Below are positions 28,422-36,759 of a DNA stretch of 64,000 nt, piece after piece (the first letter of the stretch is position 1; the number at the start of each line of letters is the position of its first letter). The notes beneath the pieces were generated by a model that made no database searches, was not told the origin of the DNA, and was given only the letters and a program-made list of their open reading frames with translations. The position numbers were made by a program, and so were the translations under genes. The DNA is from Diaphorobacter caeni (GTDB lineage: Bacteria; Pseudomonadota; Gammaproteobacteria; Burkholderiales; Burkholderiaceae_C), in assembly GCF_015354245.1 (NCBI RefSeq), contig NZ_JADKYZ010000004.1:124001-188000 (forward strand). Reading direction: 5' to 3'.

Positions 28422-28894
28422 GGGGGCAGAGGCCGGGAGTTCCGCCCGGCGGCGGAGTCACTTTTTGCTTGCGCGCAAAAAGTAACCCAAAACGCGCTCT
28501 TCAATACCCGCGGCAGAACTCGCTTCGCGCTGCGCGCGCCGCTCGGACAACCGCCGCGAGTCAGTTTTAAAGAGGAATTGACTGCACATCGCTTCGCTCG
28601 TGCAGCATCTCGCGACTTCGCGAGATGTGGGTGCAGAAGTCTCGGCATTGAACACTCAAAAAGTGCAGCGGGCGTTTGTCACCCAACCCAACTCCACCAA
28701 CGTCACCGACACGAGCGCAGCGATGTGCCGCAAACACCTCTCCCAAACTGATTTCCGGCGGTTGCCCGAGCGGAGTGACGAAGGAACGCAGCGAGTTCCG
28801 CCGGAGGACTTCAAAGCGCATTTTTGGTGACTTTTTGGGCAAGACCAAAAAGTTACTCGCCCGCCGGGGCGAGTCCCGGCCTCTGCCCTCAATC
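28422..28894. repeat. Composite palindromic repeat, copy B (two units in inverted orientation)
   Basis: Same layout as copy A. The left unit has ACTTTTTGC/GCAAAAAGT (28460-28483). The right has ACTTTTTGG/CCAAAAAGT (28830-28853), where both arms changed together. The centre has CATCTCGCGA/TCGCGAGATG (28606-28627). The CGGCAC hairpin of copy A appears here as TGCAC/GTGCA with the same loop type. The ends carry GGCCGGGAG... and ...CCCGGCCTCTGCCCTCAAT, mirroring one another. It lies between yajC and the oxidoreductase gene. Confidence 0.85.
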
Positions 28895-28922
28895 CAAGAG
28901 CAGAAACCAAAAACAAGCCAAC

Positions 28923-31900
28923 TCAAACCCGAGCGCGAGCCTCAGAAGAAGTAGTAGTAGAAGAAGGCTCGCCCCGCCACTGCCCCATCAACCCCGCCCA
29001 CTTCGAACGAGCCGCATGCAGATGCCGCTCCTTCACATGCCCATAGCCCCGAATCTCCTCGGGAATGCGGGCGATGTCCACCGCCAGCGAAAGATTCCGG
29101 GCGTTCATGCCCTTGAGGACCTCCTCGATGCTGGCGCGGTACTCCGCGATCAGAGCACGTTCGGTGCGCCGCTCCTCCGTCTTGCCGAACGGATCGAGCG
29201 CCGTGCCGCGCAGGCCCTTCAACCCGGCGAGCACGCCGAACGCCTTGCGCATCCACGGGCCGTAGCTCTTCTTGACGAGCTCGCCCTTGTCGTTCTTCTT
29301 CGCGGTGGCTGGTGGCGCGAGGTGGTGGACGATGCGGTAGTCGCCTTCGAACATGTTCTCGATCTTCGAGACGAACACCGGGTCGGTGTGCAGACGCGCG
29401 ACTTCGTATTCGTCCTTGTAGGCCATGAGCTTGAACAGATAGCGCGCGACGGCTTCGGACAGCTTGGTGCTCGGGCCGAGCTTGGCTTCGGCCTGCTTGA
29501 CCTTCTCGATGAAGTCGCTGTACTGCCTGGCGTATGCGGCGTTCTGGTAGCCCGTGAGGAACTCGACGCGCTTGTGCACCATTTCAGCCAGACTTGGCTT
29601 CTTCACGAACTCGATCACCTGTGCGGCCTGGAACAGGGCCTGCACTTCGGAGAGCTTGTAGGCGCAGCGGCGGCCCCATTCGAAGGCGGCCTTGTTGTTG
29701 TCGACCTGCACGCCGTTGAGCTCGATGGCGCGCATCAGGGACGCGAGCGTGAGCGGCACGCGGCCCTTTTGCCAGGCGTAGCCGAGCATCAGCGGGTTGG
29801 TGTAGATGCTGTCGCCAAGCAGTTGCACCGCGACCTGTTCGGCGTCGAACACGCCCAGCAGATCGGAGCCGACCGCTTCGGAGATCGCGCTCTCGCAACC
29901 GTCCTTGGGGAACTGCCAGTTCGGGTTGCCCACGAAGGCGGCCGATGGCGTGCCGCTGGTGTTGAGGGCCACGAACGTGCGGCCCGGCTGCATCACCGAC
30001 AGGGTGGACTTGTGGGCGGCGACGATGGGGTCGCAGCCGATCACGAGGTCGGCCTTGGCCGTGTCCACCTTGGTGGTGAAGATCGCTTCGGGACGGTTGG
30101 CGATCTGGATGTGGCTCCAGGTCGAGCCGCCCTTTTGCGCAAGACCTGCGGCATCCTGCGTGATCACGCCCTTGCCCTCCAGGTGCGCGGCCATGCCGAG
30201 CAACGAGCCGATGGTGATCACGCCCGTGCCGCCGACACCGGCGACGACGATGCCCCACGCCTTTTCGGCCACGGGCAGCGTCGGCTCGGGAATCGGCAGC
30301 AGCGCCGTGAGGTCGCCCTTCTTTTCCTTCTTCGGCTTTTTCAGCTCGCCGCCCTCGATGGTCACGAAGCTCGGGCAGAAGCCGTTCACGCAGGAGTAGT
30401 CCTTGTTGCAGGAGTTCTGGTTGATGCGGCGCTTGCGGCCGAAGTCGGTTTCCACCGGCTCGACGGACAGGCAGTTCGACTTGGTCGAGCAGTCGCCGCA
30501 GCCTTCGCAGACCAGCTCGTTGATAAGCACGGTCTTGGCGGGCGTGGCCATCTTGCCGCGCTTCCTGCGGCGGCGCTTTTCGGTCGCGCAGGTCTGGTCG
30601 TAGATGATCGCGCTCGCGCCCTTGATCTCGCGGAATTCGCGCTGGATGCGGTCGAGTTCGTCGCGGTGGAACACCTCGATGCCGGGCGGCAGATCGTTGA
30701 TCAGCTCGGCATGCTTGGCGCGCGCGCCGCTCGGGTCGACATGGTGTTCGCGGCCATGGTATTTCGCGGGATCGTCGGTCACCACGACCAGCTTGACGAT
30801 GCCTTCGGCGCGCAGGCTGTGCGCGATCTGCGCGACCGAGTGGCCCTCGGGGCGCTCGCCGACCTGCTGGCCGCCGGTCATCGCGACCGCATCGTTGTAC
30901 AGGATCTTGTAGGTGATGTTGGCGCCCGAGGCGATGCTCTGGCGGATCGCCATCAGGCCGCTGTGGAAGTAGGTGCCGTCGCCGAGATTGGCGAACACGT
31001 GGTTCTCTTTGGTGAACGGCGCCTGGCCAACCCACGTCACGCCCTCGCCGCCCATCTGGGTGAAGGTGCTGGTGTTGCGGTCGGGCATCCACGTCGTCAT
31101 GTAGTGGCAGCCGATGCCCGCCACCGCGCGCGAGCCGTCGGGCACGCGGGTGCTGGTGTTGTGCGGGCAGCCGCTGCAGAACCATGGCACGCGGTCACCG
31201 ATCTCCTGCTTGGGCTCGGTCAGGGCGCGTTCACGGGCCTCGATGACGGCGATGCGCTCGTCCATGCGGCGCGCGACATCGTCCGGCACGCCCACCTTCT
31301 TGAGGCGCTTGGCGATCGCCTTGGCGATGATCGCGGGCGTCAGGTCGGCCTTGGGGCGCAGCAGCCAGTTCTGGCTCGGGTTGGGCATGCTCCACTCGCC
31401 GCCCACGTCGTCCACTTCATCGAACTTGCCGAACACGTTCGGGCGTACATCGGGACGCCAGTTGTAGAGCTCTTCCTTGAGCTGGTATTCGATGACCTGG
31501 CGCTTTTCCTCGACGACCAGAATTTCCTGCAGACCCTGTGCGAAGTCGCGCGTGATCGTCGCCTCGAGCGGCCACACCACGTTGACCTTGTGCAGGCGGA
31601 TGCCGAGCTGGTGGCAGGTGTCCTCGTCGATGCCGAGATCGGCCAGCGCCTGGCGCGTGTCGTTGAACGCCTTGCCGCTGGCGATGATGCCGAAGCGGTC
31701 GTTCGGCCCCTGGATGACGTTGTAGTTCAGCTTGTTGGCACGCACATAGGCCAGCGCGGCGTACCACTTGTAGTCCATCAGGCGCGCTTCCTGCTCGAGC
31801 GGCGGATCGGGCCAGCGGATGTGCAGGCCGCCCTGCGGCATCTGGAAGTCCTCGGGCAGGATGATCTTCACGCGGTCCGGGTCGACCGAGATGCTGGAGG

Positions 31901-32558
31901 ACGATTCCACGACTTCCTGGATCGTCTTCACGCCCGACCACAGGCCCGAGAAGCGGCTCATCGCGAACGCGTGCAGACCCATGTCGAGGATGTCCTGCAC
32001 GCTGCTCGGGAAGAACACCGGCAGACCGCAGGCCTTGAAGATGTGGTCGCTCTGGTGGGCGGCCGTCGAGCTCTTGCTGATGTGGTCGTCGCCCGCGATC
32101 GCGATCACGCCGCCGTGCCGGGACGTGCCCGCCATGTTCGCATGCTTGAACACGTCCGAGCAGCGGTCCACGCCGGGGCCCTTGCCGTACCAGATGCCGA
32201 AGACGCCGTCGAACTTCTTGGTGTCCGGGTAGAGATCGAGCTGCTGCGTGCCCCAGACGGCGGTCGCGCCGAGTTCCTCGTTCACGCCGGGCTGGAAGAC
32301 GATGTTGTTCTCGGCCAGATGCTTCTTGGCGGCCCACAGCGACTGATCGTATGTGCCGAGCGGCGAGCCGCGATAGCCGCTGATGAAGCCCGCCGTGTTC
32401 AGCCCCTGCATCGCATCGCGCTGGCGCTGCAGCATGGGCAGACGCACCAGCGCCTGCACTCCGCTCATGAAGGCTCGACCCGAGTCCAATGTGTATTTGT
32501 CTTCGAGCGATACGGTTTCCAGCGCGCGGCGAACTGATTCAGGCAGCGGGGCGTTCAT
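28923..32558 (-). CDS. Indolepyruvate ferredoxin oxidoreductase family protein (fused alpha/beta)
   Basis: 1,211 residues from MNAPLPESVRRALETVSLEDKYTLD, with GGAG eight bases upstream. It is a large single-chain 2-oxoacid oxidoreductase. The N-terminal pyrimidine-binding half has NTAGFISGYRGSPLGTYDQ. The ThDP-binding region has FANLGDGTYFHSGLMAIRQS. An iron-sulfur stretch has CEGCGDCSTKSNC plus CNKDYSCVNGFC. A gamma-type domain has VVAGVGGTGVITIGSLLG. It decarboxylates aryl- or branched-chain 2-oxoacids to acyl-CoA with reduction of an iron-sulfur carrier. A divergent Lrp regulator suggests amino-acid control. Confidence 0.92.
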   Translation of the reverse strand: MNAPLPESVRRALETVSLEDKYTLDSGRAFMSGVQALVRLPMLQRQRDAMQGLNTAGFISGYRGSPLGTYDQSLWAAKKHLAENNIVFQPGVNEELGATAVWGTQQLDLYPDTKKFDGVFGIWYGKGPGVDRCSDVFKHANMAGTSRHGGVIAIAGDDHISKSSTAAHQSDHIFKACGLPVFFPSSVQDILDMGLHAFAMSRFSGLWSGVKTIQEVVESSSSISVDPDRVKIILPEDFQMPQGGLHIRWPDPPLEQEARLMDYKWYAALAYVRANKLNYNVIQGPNDRFGIIASGKAFNDTRQALADLGIDEDTCHQLGIRLHKVNVVWPLEATITRDFAQGLQEILVVEEKRQVIEYQLKEELYNWRPDVRPNVFGKFDEVDDVGGEWSMPNPSQNWLLRPKADLTPAIIAKAIAKRLKKVGVPDDVARRMDERIAVIEARERALTEPKQEIGDRVPWFCSGCPHNTSTRVPDGSRAVAGIGCHYMTTWMPDRNTSTFTQMGGEGVTWVGQAPFTKENHVFANLGDGTYFHSGLMAIRQSIASGANITYKILYNDAVAMTGGQQVGERPEGHSVAQIAHSLRAEGIVKLVVVTDDPAKYHGREHHVDPSGARAKHAELINDLPPGIEVFHRDELDRIQREFREIKGASAIIYDQTCATEKRRRRKRGKMATPAKTVLINELVCEGCGDCSTKSNCLSVEPVETDFGRKRRINQNSCNKDYSCVNGFCPSFVTIEGGELKKPKKEKKGDLTALLPIPEPTLPVAEKAWGIVVAGVGGTGVITIGSLLGMAAHLEGKGVITQDAAGLAQKGGSTWSHIQIANRPEAIFTTKVDTAKADLVIGCDPIVAAHKSTLSVMQPGRTFVALNTSGTPSAAFVGNPNWQFPKDGCESAISEAVGSDLLGVFDAEQVAVQLLGDSIYTNPLMLGYAWQKGRVPLTLASLMRAIELNGVQVDNNKAAFEWGRRCAYKLSEVQALFQAAQVIEFVKKPSLAEMVHKRVEFLTGYQNAAYARQYSDFIEKVKQAEAKLGPSTKLSEAVARYLFKLMAYKDEYEVARLHTDPVFVSKIENMFEGDYRIVHHLAPPATAKKNDKGELVKKSYGPWMRKAFGVLAGLKGLRGTALDPFGKTEERRTERALIAEYRASIEEVLKGMNARNLSLAVDIARIPEEIRGYGHVKERHLHAARSKWAGLMGQWRGEPSSTTTSSEARARV

Positions 32559-32613
32559 GGCCTTGTCTCCATCGTTTGTGTGGGGCACCGCCTTTTGAGC
32601 GGCGTCAATATTT

Positions 32614-32635
32614 CGGGCATTTTGGATGTTGCCCG
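32614..32635. promoter_or_regulatory. Inverted repeat in the oxidoreductase/Lrp divergent promoter
   Basis: CGGGCA (32614-32619) and TGCCCG (32630-32635) are perfect arms 10 bp apart in the 175-bp divergent gap. It is a plausible site for the neighbouring Lrp-type protein. Confidence 0.4.
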
Positions 32636-32733
32636 TATCCGCGCAGTGTATGCGCGCGGCCCGGATATGTGTTTGCTTTTTTTGCCGTGTTTACCCCAAT
32701 GCGCGAAAGATCCTTTCCAAAAACAATCCCGTT

Positions 32734-33216
32734 ATGGAAAGTTTGGACAAATTCGATCTATTAATCCTCTCGGAGCTGCAAATCAACGCGCGCCTGACCA
32801 ATGCGGAACTGGCCCAGCGCGTCGGTCTGTCGGCCGCGCCGTGCTGGCGGCGTGTGCGTGCGCTGGAGGAAGCCGGCTACATCCTCGGCTACCACGCGGC
32901 GCTGGACCGCCACAAGATCGGCCTCGGCGTGCTGGCCTTCGTGCGGCTCGACGCCCTGCGCAACACGGGCGACCTGACCAAGGCCATGGAAGAGGCCATC
33001 GCCAAGATTCCCGAGGTGGTCTCGTGCCACTACATCAGCGGCAGCGGCACCTTCGAGCTCCAGGTGGTCGCCAAGGATCTCGAAAGCTTCTCGCAGTTCG
33101 CGCGCAATGTGCTGCTCAATCTGCCCAACGTGAAGGACATGCACACGAGCTTTTCGCTGGGCGAGGTCAAGGCATCCGGCGCATTGCCGCTCGACGGCAT
33201 ATTCCCCAAGCGATGA
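32734..33216 (+). CDS. Lrp/AsnC-family transcriptional regulator
   Basis: 160 residues from MESLDKFDLLILSELQINARLTNAELAQRVGLSAAPCWRRVRALEEAGYI, the standard AsnC helix-turn-helix. The frame runs upstream to 32626 but the family start is here. The C-terminal RAM ligand domain has VVSCHYISGSGTFELQVVAKDLESF. It is divergent from the indolepyruvate oxidoreductase gene. Lrp proteins often control such aromatic or branched-chain amino acid catabolic genes, so it is the likely regulator. Confidence 0.9.
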   Translation: MESLDKFDLLILSELQINARLTNAELAQRVGLSAAPCWRRVRALEEAGYILGYHAALDRHKIGLGVLAFVRLDALRNTGDLTKAMEEAIAKIPEVVSCHYISGSGTFELQVVAKDLESFSQFARNVLLNLPNVKDMHTSFSLGEVKASGALPLDGIFPKR

Positions 33217-33302
33217 AGGAGCGCGGGAATGGAGCCCGCGGCCACAAGACCATTGCCTAGTCTGTCTACATCGCCCTGTCTGTCTCTGCTGTCTGTGTCT
33301 AT

Positions 33303-34061
33303 CTACTTGCCCGTCTCGCCACGCGCGCTGTCATAGCGGAACGGCGGCTGCGCGGGCTCGGTGCTCCAGGTGCTGCCGTCCTGATAGACCTCGCGCCGAT
33401 CTTCGGCGCGCGAGCAGCCGTCCAGCGTGCAGAGATTCCAGACCAGCGCCTTGCGGTCCTTCTCAGGGTCCACCTCGGTCGCTTGTGCCTCGGGCAACAG
33501 TTCGATGCCGCCATAGACGAATCGCCCCCTGCCGTCGCTGCGCCAGTTGTCGCAGTTGCTGTAGAAGCCATCAAAGCGGTAGGCGACCGCGCGCCGCTGG
33601 TCCGCCAGAATCATCACCAGCGCATCGAGCGGCCCGGCGCCGCCGTTGAAGCTGTCGTAGGCGTAGGTCACGCAGATGGCGTTCACGCCCTGCTTGCGCC
33701 ACGCGGTGGTCTTGATCAGCGGGTTGGCGACGTTGAGCGCAGGAAAATCCGCCAGCCCTGCCGACGTCGCCAAAGGGCTCTGTGCGCGCAGCGGCACGGG
33801 CTTGCCTTTGTACGAGATGAGGCCGCCCGGCTGGGAGATCACGAGCTTGCCGATGCGGGCCTCGCACTGCTGTGGCTGGCTCTCGAGGCATCCGAAGCGC
33901 ACGCCCTGATTCACGGTCCACTTCAGCTCCCGGCTGCCCGTGAACGCCTCGTGCAGCGCCGCATGCGTGAGAGGCTGCTGCAAGGCCGGGGCCGCGCTCG
34001 CCGCCGCCGCGCCGCCCGCCCACAGCGCGCAGAGCACCAACCCGCCAGGCAGCCAGCTCAT
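33303..34061 (-). CDS. Secreted protein of unknown family, possible immunity protein
   Basis: 252 residues from ATG 34061 with AAGGAG upstream; a further upstream extension is not used. The signal peptide (MSWLPGGLVLCALWAGGAAAASA) is followed by a periplasmic domain rich in aromatic residues. Cys pairs (FGCLESQPQQC, NLCTLDGC) and AICVTYAYDSFNGGAGPLDALVMI are visible. The start overlaps the stop of the upstream gene by 4 bp, so the two are coupled. An exported partner beside an unexported wall-hydrolase-like protein is the arrangement of effector-immunity pairs. I do not recognise the family. Confidence 0.7.
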   Translation of the reverse strand: MSWLPGGLVLCALWAGGAAAASAAPALQQPLTHAALHEAFTGSRELKWTVNQGVRFGCLESQPQQCEARIGKLVISQPGGLISYKGKPVPLRAQSPLATSAGLADFPALNVANPLIKTTAWRKQGVNAICVTYAYDSFNGGAGPLDALVMILADQRRAVAYRFDGFYSNCDNWRSDGRGRFVYGGIELLPEAQATEVDPEKDRKALVWNLCTLDGCSRAEDRREVYQDGSTWSTEPAQPPFRYDSARGETGK

Positions 34062-34798
34062 TGCCACTCCTTGCCTCCCGTCGCGCTGACCCATTGCGGC
34101 GCGTAGCGGATGAATACCGTGCCGCCGTACGCGGCCGTGGTTTCGTAGGCGTACTCATATTCGCCGCGAACCCGTGTTGTGTCCTTGTTTCTGGCGTCCT
34201 TCCAGTACACCGTCGTCTTGGGAAGAATGTTGTCCTTCATGCCGTAGATATTGTGCTCGGGCTTGGTGAACTTGAACCCCCGTTCATAGCGCTGGCTGGA
34301 TTTGCCCTTCTTCACCTTTTCGGCGAAGTCCGCCCCTTCCCAGAAATAGGCTCCGTTGGAGTAGTCCGTGGGATTCGCCGACAGGGCGTTCTCGGCCGCG
34401 CGCAGGGCCAGCATCATGCCCCGGCTGCGCGTGATGCCCGCCATCGACGAATTGGAATACACGCCGTAGCGCACGCTTTTCACGCCATAGGCATAGGTCT
34501 TGTCGCCGGTGAGAAACGCTCGGACCGCGCTGTACCCGCGTGCACGCATCATGCGCACCACAACGTTGGCGATGGCCGCCAGCTCCTCGTAGACGTCCTT
34601 GGTGGATGCCTCACCGTAGGCGATGGCGGCGAGCGCTTGGTGATCGTCGTCCTGATCCGCCACGTCGATGTCGACACTCAGCCCCTCGAGCTGCTGGTTG
34701 GTGATGGCCGCGCTGCAGGCGCGGTCGAACGCGTTGCCGAAAGCGATCTGACGACTGTCCGCTGCGCACAGAGATCCGGGAATCTTGTAGGTCGCCAT
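34058..34798 (-). CDS. SleB-like putative cell-wall hydrolase, no signal peptide
   Basis: 246 residues. ALAAIAYGEASTKDVYEELAAIANVVV (about 56-80) resembles the catalytic-Glu helix of SleB/CwlJ-type hydrolases, with Glu63 in YGEAS. ANPTDYSNGAYFWEGADFA (near 143-160) resembles their DPTGGA substrate loop. There is no signal peptide or membrane helix, so it would need a dedicated export route, such as type VI secretion, or act in lysis. No VgrG, PAAR or Hcp gene is in the window. It is coupled to the exported protein downstream. The family call is tentative. Confidence 0.6.
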   Translation of the reverse strand: MATYKIPGSLCAADSRQIAFGNAFDRACSAAITNQQLEGLSVDIDVADQDDDHQALAAIAYGEASTKDVYEELAAIANVVVRMMRARGYSAVRAFLTGDKTYAYGVKSVRYGVYSNSSMAGITRSRGMMLALRAAENALSANPTDYSNGAYFWEGADFAEKVKKGKSSQRYERGFKFTKPEHNIYGMKDNILPKTTVYWKDARNKDTTRVRGEYEYAYETTAAYGGTVFIRYAPQWVSATGGKEWQ

Positions 34799-35010
34799 CT
34801 GGGAGTGCCTCTCATCGAATGGATGGTTGGGTATATTGATTGATGCGTTTAATAGCTATCATCAATTGAATCACAAGGCGCGGCGATGGCCGCGTGCTTG
34901 TTGAAACAAGGCGTACAACAATTCACCGCATTTCTTTTTTCGGTTTTTCCGAATTGCGGAAATCCAATCGGCATGCAAACTGCCACGTACAAAGCGACAA
35001 TTCCCCCTGC

Positions 35011-36744
35011 ATGCCATCTCAGCCATCCCACGACACCACACAGACGCCCGCTGACTCGCCCTCGGACCACGCCACGGGCAGCGACCAGTCCGCCGCCCGC
35101 AAGAACTGCGCAGAGGCCGATCAGGCCGAAGCCGCCGCCGCCGCCGAGCTCAAGCGCGGCGCCGCCGAGCGTGCCGCGCAGTCGCCCTTCGCGCCGCTGT
35201 CCGTGCCGGTGTTCCGCATGCTCTGGGCCACCTGGATCGTCGCCAACACCTGCATGTGGATGAACGACGTGGCGACCGCCTGGCTGATGACCACGCTGAC
35301 CACCTCGCCCGTGCTGGTGGCGCTGGTGCAGACGGCGTCCACCGCCCCGGTGTTCCTGCTCGGGCTGCCCAGCGGCGCGCTGGCGGACATTCTGGATCGC
35401 CGCAAATACTTCATGGTCACGCAGTTCTGGGTAGCGGGCGTGGCCATGGTGCTGTGCGCCGCGATCCTGAGCGGCGGCATGTCGGCGCACCTGCTGCTGG
35501 CGCTCACGTTCGCCAACGGCATCGGGCTGGCGATGCGCTGGCCGGTGTTCGCCGCCATCGTGCCCGAGCTGGTCAGCCGCCAGCAACTGCCAGCGGCACT
35601 GGCGCTCAACGGTGTGGCGATGAACGCCTCGCGCATCATCGGCCCGCTGCTGGCCGGCGCGATCATCGCGAGCGCGGGCAGCGCGTGGGTGTTCGTGCTC
35701 AACGCCGTGCTGTCGCTGGTCGCGGGCTTCACCATCATGCGCTGGCGCCGCGTGCATCCGGACAATCCGCTGGGCCGAGAGCGCCTGACCAGCGCCATGC
35801 GCGTGGGCTTGACCTTCGTGCGCGAGTCGCCCGCGATGCGCGCGGTGCTCTGGCGCATCTCGATCTTCTTCTTCCACGCCACGGCGCTGATGGCGCTGCT
35901 GCCGCTGGTGGCGCGCGAGCTCGAAGCGGGCGGCGCGGGCACGTTCACACTGCTGCTGGCCTCGATGGGCGCGGGCGCCATCGGCTCCGCCATGTTCCTG
36001 CCGCGCCTTCGGCAGCTGATGACGCTCGACCAGCTGGTGCGCGTGGGCACCATCGCCCAGGCCGTGGCGACCGCCGTCGTCGCCGTCGCGCCCAATGTCT
36101 ACATCGCCGTGCCGGCCATGGTGCTGGCCGGTGCGGCATGGATCACCACGGCGAATTCGCTGACCGTCGCCGCCCAGCTCGTGCTGCCCAACTGGGTGCG
36201 CGCGCGCGGCATGTCGATCTACCAGATGTGCATCATGGGCGCGACCGCGGCCGGGGCGGCGCTCTGGGGCCAGGTGGCCTCGATGTTCAGCGTGCACATC
36301 AGCCTCGGGATTGCGGCCGCCTCGGGCGTGATCGTCATGCTGCTGGTCCTGCGCGTGGTGCGCAACCGCCAGCCCGAAGAAGACCTGAGCCCCGCGCGCA
36401 TGCTGATCCGCCCCAACGCCAGCACCACGCCCGAGGCCGGACTGCATCTGGTGGTGACCATCGAATACTTCATCGACCCGGCGCGCGCCCAGGAATTCCG
36501 CGCGGTGATGAAGGAAAGCCGCCGCACGCGCCTGCAGCAGGGCGCGCTGCACTGGGAGCTGGAGCACGACATCGCCGACCCACGCCGCTATGTGGAGCGC
36601 ATCCTCGACGAGTCATGGGTGGAGCATCTGCGCCGCTTCGATCGCTCGACCAACGCGGACATGGCACTGCGGGACCGCAGACTCGCATTCCACGTGGGCG
36701 AGAACCCGCCGGTGGTCACGCGCTACGTGGTGGAGATCGAGTAA
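35011..36744 (+). CDS. MFS transporter (EntS-like) with C-terminal monooxygenase-like domain
   Basis: 577 residues from MPSQPSHDT (35011). No ribosome site is clear and the frame is open from 34894. The cytoplasmic N-terminus is Ala/Glu-rich. About eleven to twelve helices follow from FRMLWATWIVANTCMWM, including GLPSGALADILDRRKYF, the MFS loop motif. This is the MFS_3 family of siderophore or drug exporters. The last 110 residues (LHLVVTIEYFIDPARAQEFRAVM, GALHWELEHDIADPRRYVERILDESWVEHLRRFDR) look like an antibiotic biosynthesis monooxygenase-type ferredoxin fold. The cargo is unknown. Confidence 0.82.
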   Translation: MPSQPSHDTTQTPADSPSDHATGSDQSAARKNCAEADQAEAAAAAELKRGAAERAAQSPFAPLSVPVFRMLWATWIVANTCMWMNDVATAWLMTTLTTSPVLVALVQTASTAPVFLLGLPSGALADILDRRKYFMVTQFWVAGVAMVLCAAILSGGMSAHLLLALTFANGIGLAMRWPVFAAIVPELVSRQQLPAALALNGVAMNASRIIGPLLAGAIIASAGSAWVFVLNAVLSLVAGFTIMRWRRVHPDNPLGRERLTSAMRVGLTFVRESPAMRAVLWRISIFFFHATALMALLPLVARELEAGGAGTFTLLLASMGAGAIGSAMFLPRLRQLMTLDQLVRVGTIAQAVATAVVAVAPNVYIAVPAMVLAGAAWITTANSLTVAAQLVLPNWVRARGMSIYQMCIMGATAAGAALWGQVASMFSVHISLGIAAASGVIVMLLVLRVVRNRQPEEDLSPARMLIRPNASTTPEAGLHLVVTIEYFIDPARAQEFRAVMKESRRTRLQQGALHWELEHDIADPRRYVERILDESWVEHLRRFDRSTNADMALRDRRLAFHVGENPPVVTRYVVEIE

Positions 36745-36759
36745 GCCAGCAAGCCGCGT

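Noticed and set aside
28824-32537. A 1,237-codon plus-strand frame opposite the indolepyruvate oxidoreductase.
   Set aside because: Same compositional artefact; it also starts inside repeat copy B. The minus-strand protein has clear motifs.
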